From: Campylobacter hyointestinalis subsp. hyointestinalis
Lineage (GTDB): Bacteria > Campylobacterota > Campylobacteria > Campylobacterales > Campylobacteraceae
DNA length: 64,000 bases
Direction of reading: 5' to 3'
NCBI RefSeq assembly: GCF_013372145.1
Contig: NZ_CP053827.1
Coordinates: forward strand, 1,488,001 to 1,552,000
Shown one piece after another: positions 19,380-27,741 of this stretch. Made by a program: the position numbers and the translations under genes. The notes under the pieces are model-generated. The model had not been told where the DNA came from. It did no database searches and worked only from the letters and a program-made list of their open reading frames with translations. Positions within the stretch are counted from its first letter, which is position 1, and each line of letters starts with the position of its first letter.

Positions 19380-20229
19380 GCTAAGAGAACTTATGTCAGT
19401 GCCCTCCAAACCGAAAAAATCAACTCACTTTATAGCAGTAACCAGCGGTAAAGGTGGTGTAGGCAAATCCACAATCAGCGCAAATTTAGCAAATATCCTA
19501 GCAAAAAACGGTTATAAAATAGCTCTTTTTGATGCAGATATAGGGCTTGCAAATTTAGACGTTATCTTAAACGTAAAGATAAGAAAAAATATCCTAAATG
19601 TCTTAAAAGGCGAATGCACACTTAGCGATATCTTGATACAAGTAAAAGAAGGACTTACGCTAATACCAGGAGACAGCGGCGATGAGATCTTTAAATTTAA
19701 TGATCAATTTTTAATGGAAAAGTTTTTAGAAGAAGCAAATACTCTTGATGGATTTGATTTTCTTATCATAGATACTGGAGCTGGGATCGGCTCAAATACA
19801 CAGGTATTTTTAAATGCTTGCGATGAGATCATAGTAGTCACAGTGCCAGATCCAGCAGCCATAACAGATGCTTACGCGACTATAAAAATCACTTCTAAAA
19901 TGAAAAAAGATATTTTTATGCTACTAAATATGGTAAAAAATGAGGCTGAAGCGATAAAAATTTATGAAAATATAAAAAAAGTAGCGAAATTAAATATCAA
20001 AAATGAGTTAGATCTAGAACTTCTTGGATATATCGAGGCAGATAAAATAATATCAAAGAGCATAAAACAAAGAACTTTATTTAGTGATGACGCTCCTCAT
20101 ATAGGTCCTAGTATAGAGCTAAAAAAGGCGGCAAGCAAACTTCTTTATAAATTGGAACGAAAAGTGCTTAATGACAAAGAAGATAGAAGCTTCGGAGGCT
20201 TTTTTAAGCGTCTAGTAGAACAATTTTAA
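19357..20229 (+). CDS. flhG: Flagellar number regulator FlhG (MinD-like ATPase)
   Basis: ParA/MinD-type ATPase that restricts flagellar number and, in C. jejuni, also division at the poles. It shows the deviant Walker A SGKGGVGKSTISANLA near residue 30, DADIGLANLDVIL near 58, and ends in a C-terminal amphipathic helix (GGFFKRLVEQF) suited to membrane binding. 290 residues. The pairing with flhF sets polar placement and number together. Confidence 0.96.
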   Translation: MTMDQADKLRELMSVPSKPKKSTHFIAVTSGKGGVGKSTISANLANILAKNGYKIALFDADIGLANLDVILNVKIRKNILNVLKGECTLSDILIQVKEGLTLIPGDSGDEIFKFNDQFLMEKFLEEANTLDGFDFLIIDTGAGIGSNTQVFLNACDEIIVVTVPDPAAITDAYATIKITSKMKKDIFMLLNMVKNEAEAIKIYENIKKVAKLNIKNELDLELLGYIEADKIISKSIKQRTLFSDDAPHIGPSIELKKAASKLLYKLERKVLNDKEDRSFGGFFKRLVEQF

Positions 20230-20243
20230 CTAGGTTGGACAAA

Positions 20244-20597
20244 TTGAAAACAGATAATTTTATAGCTTTTTTTACGGTTTGCGGCTTTTTTATGGGACTA
20301 GTTTTTGTGATCTTAAAAGCGACTGATCCATCAGAACTTATCCTTTATACGCTACTTATAACCCTATTTTTCTATCTTATGGTACATATTGTTATTATGA
20401 ATTACGTCGATGCAAATAAAATAGGTAAAAAATACTTTAACAAAGAAGAATATGAGGAAGTCAATGACTATCTTATAGACGAACTAGCACTTAGAGAAAA
20501 ACGGATAGAAGGCATTATAAATACCTCACTTGACCCAAAAACAATATTAAAAAAACAGAGCAAAAAGCATGAACGAGTTAAAGCAAAAGCAGCTTGA
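20244..20597 (+). CDS. Small membrane protein in the flagellar run
   Basis: Conserved in the same place in C. jejuni (between flhG and fliA) but without known function. Two membrane segments (about residues 7-26 and 33-54) precede a charged cytoplasmic tail with a YFNKEEYEEVNDYLIDELALREKR segment. The frame opens at TTG 20235; I prefer TTG 20244 because AGG lies nine bases before it. The end overlaps fliA by 29 bp, so its translation is likely coupled to the sigma factor gene. A role in flagellar regulation is inferred from position only. Confidence 0.8.
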   Translation: MKTDNFIAFFTVCGFFMGLVFVILKATDPSELILYTLLITLFFYLMVHIVIMNYVDANKIGKKYFNKEEYEEVNDYLIDELALREKRIEGIINTSLDPKTILKKQSKKHERVKAKAA

Positions 20598-21273
20598 CGC
20601 ATACAAAAATGCTATAAAAAAAGAGCAAGATGATCTTGTAGTAGCATATATGCCAGCACTCAAAGCTATGGCATTTAAACTAAAAGCTAGACTTCCTAGT
20701 TCTATAGACGTGAGTGATTTGATCAGCGTAGGAGCTGCTGCTATGGTAAAACTTTCTCGCACTTATGATAAAGAGCAAAATGACAATTTTTGGGGATACG
20801 TAAAACAAAGAGTTTATGGCTCTATGCTTGATTATCTAAGAAGTTTGGATTTTATAAGCAGAGGCAATAGAAAACTCATAAAAGAGATAGATAACGCAAT
20901 TGATGAATATTTTAATAAATTCGAATGCGAACCAGGCGATGATTATTTAGCAAATTTACTAGGTATCGAAGAGAGCAAAATCAGGGAAGCTAGAAATTTA
21001 AGTGACGTATCCGCAGTACTTCCTATAGACGAACAATTTGAGCTCCTTAGTGATACAAATGTAGAATCAAAGATAGAAAAAGACGAACTCATAGAAAAAA
21101 TAACAGAAGTTTTAGAAGATTTTGATGAGCGTGAGCAGACGATTATCCAACTTTATTATTATGAAGAGTTAAATTTAAAAGAGATGAGTGAAATTTTAGG
21201 TATAACAGAGTCGAGAATTAGTCAAATTCATAAAAGACTTATAACAAAAATTAGAGAAAGGCTAGGATTTTAA
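20569..21273 (+). CDS. fliA: Flagellar sigma factor FliA (sigma-28)
   Basis: Sigma factor for late flagellar genes such as the major flagellin. It has region 2 with SVGAAAMVKLSRTYD and the conserved FWGYVKQRVYGSMLDYLRSLD near residue 75, and region 4 with LNLKEMSEILGITESRISQIHKRL near residue 205. 234 residues, the normal size. It overlaps the membrane protein gene before it and fliM after it (by 1 bp). Confidence 0.97.
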   Translation: MNELKQKQLDAYKNAIKKEQDDLVVAYMPALKAMAFKLKARLPSSIDVSDLISVGAAAMVKLSRTYDKEQNDNFWGYVKQRVYGSMLDYLRSLDFISRGNRKLIKEIDNAIDEYFNKFECEPGDDYLANLLGIEESKIREARNLSDVSAVLPIDEQFELLSDTNVESKIEKDELIEKITEVLEDFDEREQTIIQLYYYEELNLKEMSEILGITESRISQIHKRLITKIRERLGF

Positions 21274-22370
21274 TGGCTGATATTTTAAGTCAAGAAGAGA
21301 TCGATGCCCTGCTGCAAGTAGTCGATGAAGACGGAGATACTGCTGCTGCCACTGAAGTAAATTTACATCCAGAAGAGCCAAAGCAAGTAATAATCTATGA
21401 TTTCAAAAGACCAAACCGTGTTAGTAAAGAGCAGCTACGAGCAGTAAAAGGCATACACGATAAGCTCGCGCGAAATCTTGCCAGTCAAATTTCAAGCATT
21501 ATGAGAAGTATAGTCGAAATAAGACTTCACAGCGTAGATCAAATGACTTATGGCGAGTTTTTGATGAGTTTGCCAAGTCCGACTAGCTTTAATGTATTTT
21601 CTATAAAACCGCTTGATGGAAACTGCGTTTTAGAGATAAATCCAAGTATTGCTTTTCCTATGATAGATCGTCTTCTAGGCGGAAATGGCGATGGTTTTGA
21701 AAGTAACAGAGAGCTTACTGATATCGAGATAAACCTGCTTGATGCGATACTTCGCATAATGATGCAACGCTTAAAAGAGAGCTGGTCAATGATAACTGAT
21801 ATGTATCCAAACGTCGAAGCCAAAGAAAGCTCACCAAATGTCGTTCAGATCGTCAGTCAAAATGAAATAGTCATAATGGTAGTTATGGAGATCATCATCG
21901 GAAACTCAAGCGGAATGATAAATTTATGTTATCCCGTGATCTATTTAGAGCCGATTTTAAGTCGCCTAGCAAATCGTGATATAATGCTCGGAGAAACAAG
22001 CGCTAAAAAAAGTCGCAACAAAGAGCTAAAAACACTCATCGGTCGTGCAGAAGTCCTATATGAAGCGATTTTAGGAAAAACAGTTATCAGCGTAAATGAG
22101 TTTTTAAATTTAAAAGAAGGCGATATCTTAAGACTCGATAGAAGCGCCGATGATAAAGCAATAGTTTGCATAGATAAAAAAGATGTATTTTTAGCACAAA
22201 TCGGACTTCATAGATTTAGAAAATCCATAAAGATAGAAGAACTTATCAAAACCGATAAAGACGAGATAAAGTCGATATTAGAACAATATGAAGAAGAGAG
22301 AAAAGCCAAAATAATGGCATATCAAGAGCAAACCGAAGAAGAACCGGAGGAAGAAGAATATGATGAATAA
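21273..22370 (+). CDS. fliM: Flagellar switch protein FliM
   Basis: C-ring protein that binds phospho-CheY and reverses rotation. The N-terminal LSQEEIDALLQ peptide is the CheY-binding motif, followed by the CheC-like middle domain (GGNGDGFE near residue 138) and a C-terminal SpoA domain ending in an acidic tail rich in glutamate. 365 residues. It overlaps fliY by 11 bp, coupling two partners of the same ring. Confidence 0.97.
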   Translation: MADILSQEEIDALLQVVDEDGDTAAATEVNLHPEEPKQVIIYDFKRPNRVSKEQLRAVKGIHDKLARNLASQISSIMRSIVEIRLHSVDQMTYGEFLMSLPSPTSFNVFSIKPLDGNCVLEINPSIAFPMIDRLLGGNGDGFESNRELTDIEINLLDAILRIMMQRLKESWSMITDMYPNVEAKESSPNVVQIVSQNEIVIMVVMEIIIGNSSGMINLCYPVIYLEPILSRLANRDIMLGETSAKKSRNKELKTLIGRAEVLYEAILGKTVISVNEFLNLKEGDILRLDRSADDKAIVCIDKKDVFLAQIGLHRFRKSIKIEELIKTDKDEIKSILEQYEEERKAKIMAYQEQTEEEPEEEEYDE

Positions 22371-23193
22371 ATTTTTAGAAGTATTTACAAGTGAGGCAGG
22401 AGCCACTGTAGAGGGGCTAACTGGTCATACTTTAAACCTCACTGATATCGGCGAATTCGATGCAGATAAACAAAACGGGATAAAACCTCCAGTAGTCATG
22501 GCAAATGTAAGCGTAAGCGGAGATATAGATGCGAAAATAGTTCTACTAGCTTCCCCACTACTCATCAGCGCTATAAATGATTATATGTTAGGAGAAGAAG
22601 AGCTTAGCGGAAATGAAAATATAGGAGACGACGAGCTAGACGCTAGCAAAGAGATCTTTTCAAATATAATGAGCGCCGTATCTACAAATTTAAATGCACA
22701 AAAAGAACTACCAAAGCTAAATTTCGAAGTTACTAAAGTAGTATTTTTAGACGAATCAGGAGTTTTAGAGCTAAGCTCATATCAAAAACTATTTTTATAT
22801 ACGGCAAATATAGAATCACTAAATGAGCAACTAGGTATAGTTGTGGATTTGGCTTTTGATAAGTATTTTAATAAACCAGCTCACAGCGAAAATAAAGAAT
22901 CAGGAACTCATAAAGTTGAAATAGCAGATGAAATAAAAAATATAGGTCTTATCATGGATGTAAGACTACCTATAAGAGTTAGGATAGGATCTAAAAAAAT
23001 GTTACTAAAAGACGTATTATCCATGGATATAGGATCTGTTATAGAACTAAATCAACTAGCAAATGATCCTTTAGAAGTTCTTATAGGCGATAAACCAGTT
23101 GCTCTTGGCGAAGTCGTTATCATAGATGGAAACTTTGGAGTTCAGATCACTGAAATAGGTAGTAAAAAAGAGAGACTTGAACAATTAAAATAA
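22360..23193 (+). CDS. fliY: Flagellar switch protein FliY/FliN
   Basis: C-ring component. The C-terminal SpoA domain is clear (LIMDVRLPIRVRIGSKKMLLKDVL through DGNFGVQITEIGSK, residues about 190-270); the N-terminal 180 residues resemble a CheC/FliM-like domain (ELDASKEIFSNIMSAVSTNL), as in epsilonproteobacterial FliY, which occurs beside a separate FliN. It is the last gene of the plus-strand run and faces ttcA across a long hairpin. Confidence 0.95.
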   Translation: MMNKFLEVFTSEAGATVEGLTGHTLNLTDIGEFDADKQNGIKPPVVMANVSVSGDIDAKIVLLASPLLISAINDYMLGEEELSGNENIGDDELDASKEIFSNIMSAVSTNLNAQKELPKLNFEVTKVVFLDESGVLELSSYQKLFLYTANIESLNEQLGIVVDLAFDKYFNKPAHSENKESGTHKVEIADEIKNIGLIMDVRLPIRVRIGSKKMLLKDVLSMDIGSVIELNQLANDPLEVLIGDKPVALGEVVIIDGNFGVQITEIGSKKERLEQLK

Positions 23194-23234
23194 AAAAAGC
23201 TTATTTAAATTTAGGTATTTTAAATTTAAATAAG
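23193..23234 (-). terminator. Terminator between fliY and the ttcA-like gene
   Basis: A perfect 14-bp AT-rich stem (23200-23213 with 23221-23234) and a 7-nt loop GGTATTT. On the minus strand it is followed by a run of seven Ts, so it best ends the ttcA operon; it may slow plus-strand transcripts from fliY as well. Confidence 0.75.
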
Positions 23235-23235
23235 T

Positions 23236-23991
23236 CTATATCTCTTGATCTTTTTGCGCAAAAAAAGTATCTGTATGTATATTTTCAAACGCAGCTTGTA
23301 AGCTAGTAAATAGCTTTGGATTTTCTTTTTCAAGCTGTGCTAAAAGCTGTTTTGTTTCATATCTAGCGTGGGGCATTTTCACGTCAAATCTCATCGCAGG
23401 ACACGCTTCATCGCCTATGACAAAGAGATTATTTCTAGTAGCATTATCTCTAAGCTGACGCTCTCTGACATTTATGAGAGGTCGTATCAACACTAGTCCA
23501 TTTTTCGCTCTGTATTTTGGAGCAAGTGTTCTTAAAGCACCGTTGTAAGTAAAATTCATAAAAAAACTCTCAGCCGCGTCATCAAGATGATGAGCGATCG
23601 CTAGTTTATTGAAACCGTGCTCAAGCGCATAAGTATAAAGATATCCACGTCTCATACGGCTAAAAAAGCTACAAAAACTCGAATTTTTTCTGATTTTATC
23701 TTTGCTTATTTCAAATATAGAGCTATCGATAACACTATGCTTTATACCATGTGCATTGCAATGTTTAGTCAAGTACGCATAGTCCTCGCCCATACCATAG
23801 CTAAGCGTTACGGCTTCAAACTCAAATTTATCTGGAGTAACGTTTTGAAAATGCTTTAGTATATGAGCCAAAGCTAAGCTATCTTTACCGCCACTTAGCC
23901 CAAGAAGTATTTTATCGTCTTTCTCAAACATCTTATATTTAGCATTTGTTTGACCAACTTGACGAATGAGCTTTTTACTTAGATCTATCAT
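23236..23991 (-). CDS. ttcA: TtcA-family tRNA thiolation ATPase with an altered cysteine motif
   Basis: PP-loop enzyme group that makes 2-thiocytidine at tRNA position 32. Seen: LLGLSGGKDSLALAH (PP-loop, residues 28-42), FCSFFSRMRRGYLY near residue 105 and GDEACPAMRF near 195. In E. coli TtcA the equivalent of the middle motif is CxxC and both cysteines, with one at the third site, hold a 4Fe-4S cluster; here the second is Phe (codon TTT), leaving two of three. Either the function is altered or another ligand is used. It overlaps mtn by 4 bp. Confidence 0.8.
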   Translation of the reverse strand: MIDLSKKLIRQVGQTNAKYKMFEKDDKILLGLSGGKDSLALAHILKHFQNVTPDKFEFEAVTLSYGMGEDYAYLTKHCNAHGIKHSVIDSSIFEISKDKIRKNSSFCSFFSRMRRGYLYTYALEHGFNKLAIAHHLDDAAESFFMNFTYNGALRTLAPKYRAKNGLVLIRPLINVRERQLRDNATRNNLFVIGDEACPAMRFDVKMPHARYETKQLLAQLEKENPKLFTSLQAAFENIHTDTFFAQKDQEI

Positions 23992-24674
23992 AAATACTCT
24001 ACCATATCAAGTACAAATTTAGCAGATGTATTTGCAACTTCTACCACAAACTTATCAAAGTCGATCTCGGCACCGCCGCCTGCTTCATCACTTATAGCCC
24101 TCATCAAAAAGTATGGAATATCAAGAGTAGCACATACTTGTCCAACGCTAGCACCTTCCATCTCCACGGCATCCGCATCAAAAGTAGATTTGATCCACTC
24201 TTTTTTCACAGGATCACATATAAACTGATCTCCACTAGCTATAACTCCACTAACAAGATTTACACCATTTTTAGCAGCAACTTTTTTTGCTATATTATTC
24301 AGTTTTTCATCTGTTTTTTCATACACATTTATACCAGGCACATAGCCATAAGGATGTCCGAATGCACTTATATCGAGATCGTGCTGAACCGTACTTGTAG
24401 TATAAAGGATATCGCCTATTTTTAATTTTTCATTTAATGCTCCAGCAACTCCAGTAAATAGCAATATCTCACAACCGAATTTTTCTATAAGTAGCGTAGC
24501 AGTTAAGGTAGAGTTTACCTTGCCTATCTTTGAATAAGCTATAACAAGGTCATGATTTTTATATTTAGCTAAATAAAACTCATTTTTAGCATATTTTATA
24601 GTTTCGTAATTTTGCAGTTTATCTAAAAGCGGTGCTATCTCATCTGACATAGCACCAAGAATTGCTATTTTCAT
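23988..24674 (-). CDS. mtnN: MTA/SAH (and aminodeoxyfutalosine) nucleosidase
   Basis: Cleaves adenine from methylthioadenosine and S-adenosylhomocysteine; in Campylobacter and Helicobacter the same enzyme also hydrolyses 6-aminodeoxyfutalosine in menaquinone synthesis. N-terminal KIAILGAMSDEIAPLL, FTGVAGALNEKLKIGD near residue 77, DAVEMEGASVGQVC near 170 and the catalytic aspartate in RAISDEAGG near 194 are all there. 228 residues. It overlaps both neighbours by 4 bp. Confidence 0.95.
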   Translation of the reverse strand: MKIAILGAMSDEIAPLLDKLQNYETIKYAKNEFYLAKYKNHDLVIAYSKIGKVNSTLTATLLIEKFGCEILLFTGVAGALNEKLKIGDILYTTSTVQHDLDISAFGHPYGYVPGINVYEKTDEKLNNIAKKVAAKNGVNLVSGVIASGDQFICDPVKKEWIKSTFDADAVEMEGASVGQVCATLDIPYFLMRAISDEAGGGAEIDFDKFVVEVANTSAKFVLDMVEYL

Positions 24675-25588
24675 GCTAACGCCTTTAAACTATCTTCTAA
24701 AGAGCTTAAATTTGAAATGCTATAAGTAGGTTTTGATGTTATCTTTTTGTTTAGTCCTTTTAATACGCTAGAGCCAAACTCTATAAAACAATCGATATCG
24801 TTTTCATAATTTTTAATACTTTGTTTATACAAAACAGGTTTTACCAACTGAAGCTTTAAAAGCTCCAAAGCATCTGCTTTACTAGTATAAGACTTAGCCG
24901 TGACATTTGATATGACAGGAGAAAACTCATCTTTTATAAGACATTTAAGCTCATCATAGAGCTTAATGCTAGCACTATCAAGAAGCGGACAGTGACTAGC
25001 TACGCTCATATCTAGAAGCATAGCTCTTTTAGCACCGGCTTCTTTAAATACAGGCTCAAGTTCCACAAGATCACTTTTTACTCCGGCTACCACTATTTGT
25101 CCATCACAGTTATAGTTTGCAGCCCAAACACTTTTTGATGATTTCTCGCAAATATCTTTTACAATATCATCATTTAAACCAAGGATAACCATCATTCCAG
25201 CATTTTTACCTTGACAAGCTTCGCTCATAAATTTACCTCTTAAATGAACAAGCTTTATAGCATTTAGCATATCAAAACCACCGCTAACACTAAGAGCAGA
25301 AAACTCACCGAGCGAATGGCCGAGTGCAAATTTAGCATTGCTATCGATATTTTCTTTGAAAGCAAGAAAACACATAAAAGAATTCAAAACAATAGCAGGT
25401 TGAGTAAATTCAGATATACTTAAGCGATCGTTTTCTTTAAACATAAGCTCTTTAAAATCGATCTTACAAAAATCGCTAGCACTATCTAAAAGGTCTTCTG
25501 CAGTTTTGAAATTTTCATAAATTTCAAACCCCATACCAAAGCTTTGAGAGCCTTGGCCAGGAAATAAAAAGGCAACATCACCCATCAT
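24671..25588 (-). CDS. fabD: Malonyl-CoA:ACP transacylase
   Basis: Loads malonate onto acyl carrier protein to start fatty acid elongation. Motifs: FPGQGSQSFGMG near residue 9, catalytic serine in GHSLGEFSAL (Ser92), the arginine in HLRGKFMSEA near 115 and the histidine in VASHCPLLDSA near 200. 305 residues, normal. It overlaps mtn by 4 bp and follows slyD by 6 bp. Confidence 0.96.
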   Translation of the reverse strand: MMGDVAFLFPGQGSQSFGMGFEIYENFKTAEDLLDSASDFCKIDFKELMFKENDRLSISEFTQPAIVLNSFMCFLAFKENIDSNAKFALGHSLGEFSALSVSGGFDMLNAIKLVHLRGKFMSEACQGKNAGMMVILGLNDDIVKDICEKSSKSVWAANYNCDGQIVVAGVKSDLVELEPVFKEAGAKRAMLLDMSVASHCPLLDSASIKLYDELKCLIKDEFSPVISNVTAKSYTSKADALELLKLQLVKPVLYKQSIKNYENDIDCFIEFGSSVLKGLNKKITSKPTYSISNLSSLEDSLKALA

Positions 25589-25594
25589 GAACTC

Positions 25595-26212
25595 TTAGTG
25601 ATTATGTTTTCCGCAGCATCCGCCGCCGTCTTTACCATGACCGTGACCGCCGCAGCACTCACCATCTTCATGATCTTCATTATGACCATGTCCACCACAA
25701 CATCCACCGCCACCATGCTCATGATGATGCCCATGTCCGCCACATCCGCAAACATGAGGCATAGCAACAACGCCAGTTAGCTCCTCATCTGCATCTGCGT
25801 CTCTATTTTCTGTAATTTTAACGTTAAACTCAAGATCTCTACCCGCGTAAGGATGATTAAAATCCACGGTAACTTCATTTTCTCCGATTGCTTTTACGAT
25901 CACTCTAACGCTACTTCCGTCTTCACCCTCGCCAAAAAGCTCCATACCTTCATTTAATTCTATACCGGCAAATTGCTCTTTTGGCAATACTTGAAGTGCT
26001 GCTTCATCATACTCGCCGACACCTTGCGCAGCAGGAATAGATATAATAGTACTTTCACCTGATTTAAGATTTATGACTCCTGCTTCGAGAGATTCTAAAA
26101 CTTGATTTTTTCCAGATACAAATGCTATTTCTTGCCCATCTATATTTGATTCTAAAAGCTCACCTGTTTTGGCATCTTTTAATTCATAGAACATTTTTAT
26201 TACTTTTGACAT
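25595..26212 (-). CDS. slyD: FKBP-type prolyl isomerase SlyD with metal-binding tail
   Basis: Cytoplasmic peptidyl-prolyl isomerase and nickel chaperone. FKBP core with an inserted chaperone domain (residues 1-150; DFNHPYAGRDLEFNVKI is the family segment), then a 55-residue tail of Gly, His and Cys (HVCGCGGHGHHHEHGGGGC and repeats) that should bind Ni, Zn or Cu. The ATG at 26212 follows TTTAGGAG and is preferred to the upstream in-frame start at 26236. Nickel for hydrogenase or urease maturation is a likely client. Confidence 0.95.
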   Translation of the reverse strand: MSKVIKMFYELKDAKTGELLESNIDGQEIAFVSGKNQVLESLEAGVINLKSGESTIISIPAAQGVGEYDEAALQVLPKEQFAGIELNEGMELFGEGEDGSSVRVIVKAIGENEVTVDFNHPYAGRDLEFNVKITENRDADADEELTGVVAMPHVCGCGGHGHHHEHGGGGCCGGHGHNEDHEDGECCGGHGHGKDGGGCCGKHNH

Positions 26213-26236
26213 ATTTTCTCCTAAAAATTTATGCAA

Positions 26237-27124
26237 TTACTTGCGATTTGGTGAAGCTTTTGCTTCTTTACTATTTGGGTATGCTTGTTTTAATGCGTGA
26301 TAGAATTTATTCGCACTATTTTTATCACCGATCTTATCAAAGCTAATAGCAGTATGATATAATAATTTTGGCATATAATCAGCTTTATCGTAAAGCTCCA
26401 CGCTCTTTTGATAATGCGGAATAGCCTCTTTATAGGCTTTTTGTATATATAGTATTTCGCCTAACATAAAATTTGAATATGCTGGTTTATGATTTTTATC
26501 TACAAGATATAAATAAGCAGATTTTGAATTATCATAATCTTTTTTCTTATATGCAAGATCTGCATATTCTAGTACCTCAGATAACTTCTTGTCATCAAAA
26601 TTTAGTTTATCTACTGTAGAAGAGTTAGCTTTAGCTTTGTCGCTATTTTCTAAATCGGTTTTTGAGGATTTAGTATCTTGATTATTCATAGAATCGATTA
26701 AAGAAGTTAATTCAGATATAGCTTGTGTAATTTTTTTATAATTTTTCTCTTGTATATCTTGATTTTGTTTTAGACTTTTTTTCAACTCAGTAATTTCACT
26801 GGTTAAATTTAGATCATTTGCATTAACTCTGTTTTCTAAATCAGATATTCTGCTATCCATTTTTTGATTATTGGCATTGATACCATCAAGAACCGTTCTA
26901 AGTCCCTCTATATTTTCTTGCGCATTGGCAATATCAGATTGTACCGAACCAATATTTTGATTTAATTTTTCTACTTTTTGTTTATTTTTTAATAAGATCT
27001 TTTCGTTTTCCGTAAGACCATATGGAGTATCTTGATTAATATTACCTGCATCAAACACCGAAACTTCAGCACTAAGAAAACTCGCGGCTCCAAATAGAGC
27101 CGCAAAGATGAAATTTCTTTTCAT
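26237..27124 (-). CDS. cpoB: Tol-Pal system TPR protein CpoB/YbgF
   Basis: Periplasmic protein that links the Tol-Pal machine to peptidoglycan synthesis during division. It has a signal peptide (MKRNFIFAALFGAASFLSA), a long coiled coil (residues 45-150) and three tetratricopeptide repeats in the last 120 residues. It lies 5 bp after pal, its normal position. 295 residues. Confidence 0.92.
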   Translation of the reverse strand: MKRNFIFAALFGAASFLSAEVSVFDAGNINQDTPYGLTENEKILLKNKQKVEKLNQNIGSVQSDIANAQENIEGLRTVLDGINANNQKMDSRISDLENRVNANDLNLTSEITELKKSLKQNQDIQEKNYKKITQAISELTSLIDSMNNQDTKSSKTDLENSDKAKANSSTVDKLNFDDKKLSEVLEYADLAYKKKDYDNSKSAYLYLVDKNHKPAYSNFMLGEILYIQKAYKEAIPHYQKSVELYDKADYMPKLLYHTAISFDKIGDKNSANKFYHALKQAYPNSKEAKASPNRK

Positions 27125-27129
27125 AAAGA

Positions 27130-27648
27130 TTATGGAAGAACTTTAAATTCATCACGACGATTTTGAGCGTCGCAAGCTTTTGTTTTTTCAGTACATACAG
27201 GTTTACTCTCACCGTTACTTGTGATTTCAATTCTATCTTCGCTTACGCCTTGATTTACAAGAGAATCTTTAGCAGCTTTTGCTCTTTTTACACCTAGAGC
27301 ATAGTTATATTCATCACTACCCCACTCGTCGCAGTTACCTTCGATCATGATTTTTAGGCTTTCTGCACCTGATTGATTAAATAAAGAAGCATTTGTATTT
27401 ACAACTTCTTGCATATCAGAACGGATAGCGAATTTGTCAAAGTCGAAATAAACATTTTTAACTTGACTTTGAATTTGATTTGCTAAAGCAGCTAGTCTTT
27501 CTGCATCACTCATCATATCAGTATTTGACATAGAGTCATTTGACATTTTATTTGCATCTGCATTCATGTCAACCTCAGGAGCTTTTGAACTACAACCAGC
27601 CACAAATAAAGCGGCAGCAACAGCTGAAACTAAAACTAAATTTTTCAT
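27130..27648 (-). CDS. pal: Peptidoglycan-associated lipoprotein Pal
   Basis: Outer membrane lipoprotein that clamps the membrane to peptidoglycan (Omp18 in C. jejuni). Signal peptide with lipobox LFVAGC (lipid-bearing Cys19), then the OmpA-like domain: VYFDFDKFAIRSDM, IEGNCDEWGSDEYNYALGVKRAKAA and NRRDEFKV. 172 residues. A TATAAT box 31 bp upstream suggests its own promoter inside the tol cluster. Confidence 0.97.
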   Translation of the reverse strand: MKNLVLVSAVAAALFVAGCSSKAPEVDMNADANKMSNDSMSNTDMMSDAERLAALANQIQSQVKNVYFDFDKFAIRSDMQEVVNTNASLFNQSGAESLKIMIEGNCDEWGSDEYNYALGVKRAKAAKDSLVNQGVSEDRIEITSNGESKPVCTEKTKACDAQNRRDEFKVLP

Positions 27649-27678
27649 TTCCTACCTTCTAAATAAAATTTTCACGCA

Positions 27679-27684
27679 ATTATA
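27679..27684 (-). promoter_or_regulatory. Internal -10 element for pal
   Basis: TATAAT on the minus strand in the 93-bp gap between tolB and pal, just past a long hairpin. It would let Pal be made at higher level than TolB. Confidence 0.55.
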
Positions 27685-27688
27685 TCAT

Positions 27689-27723
27689 AATTTATAATTT
27701 TTGTGTCATAAAAATTATAAATT
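27689..27723 (-). other. Hairpin between tolB and pal
   Basis: A perfect 14-bp stem (27689-27702 with 27710-27723) around a 7-nt loop. It is AT-only and lacks a following T-run, so it looks more like a transcript-processing or partial stop structure than a classical terminator. Confidence 0.5.
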
Positions 27724-27741
27724 TTAAAAAACAGACAATCT

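Noticed and set aside
25598-25780. Met/Thr-rich frames on both strands over the slyD tail
   Set aside because: They are shadows of the repeated His-Gly-Cys codons of the SlyD metal-binding tail.
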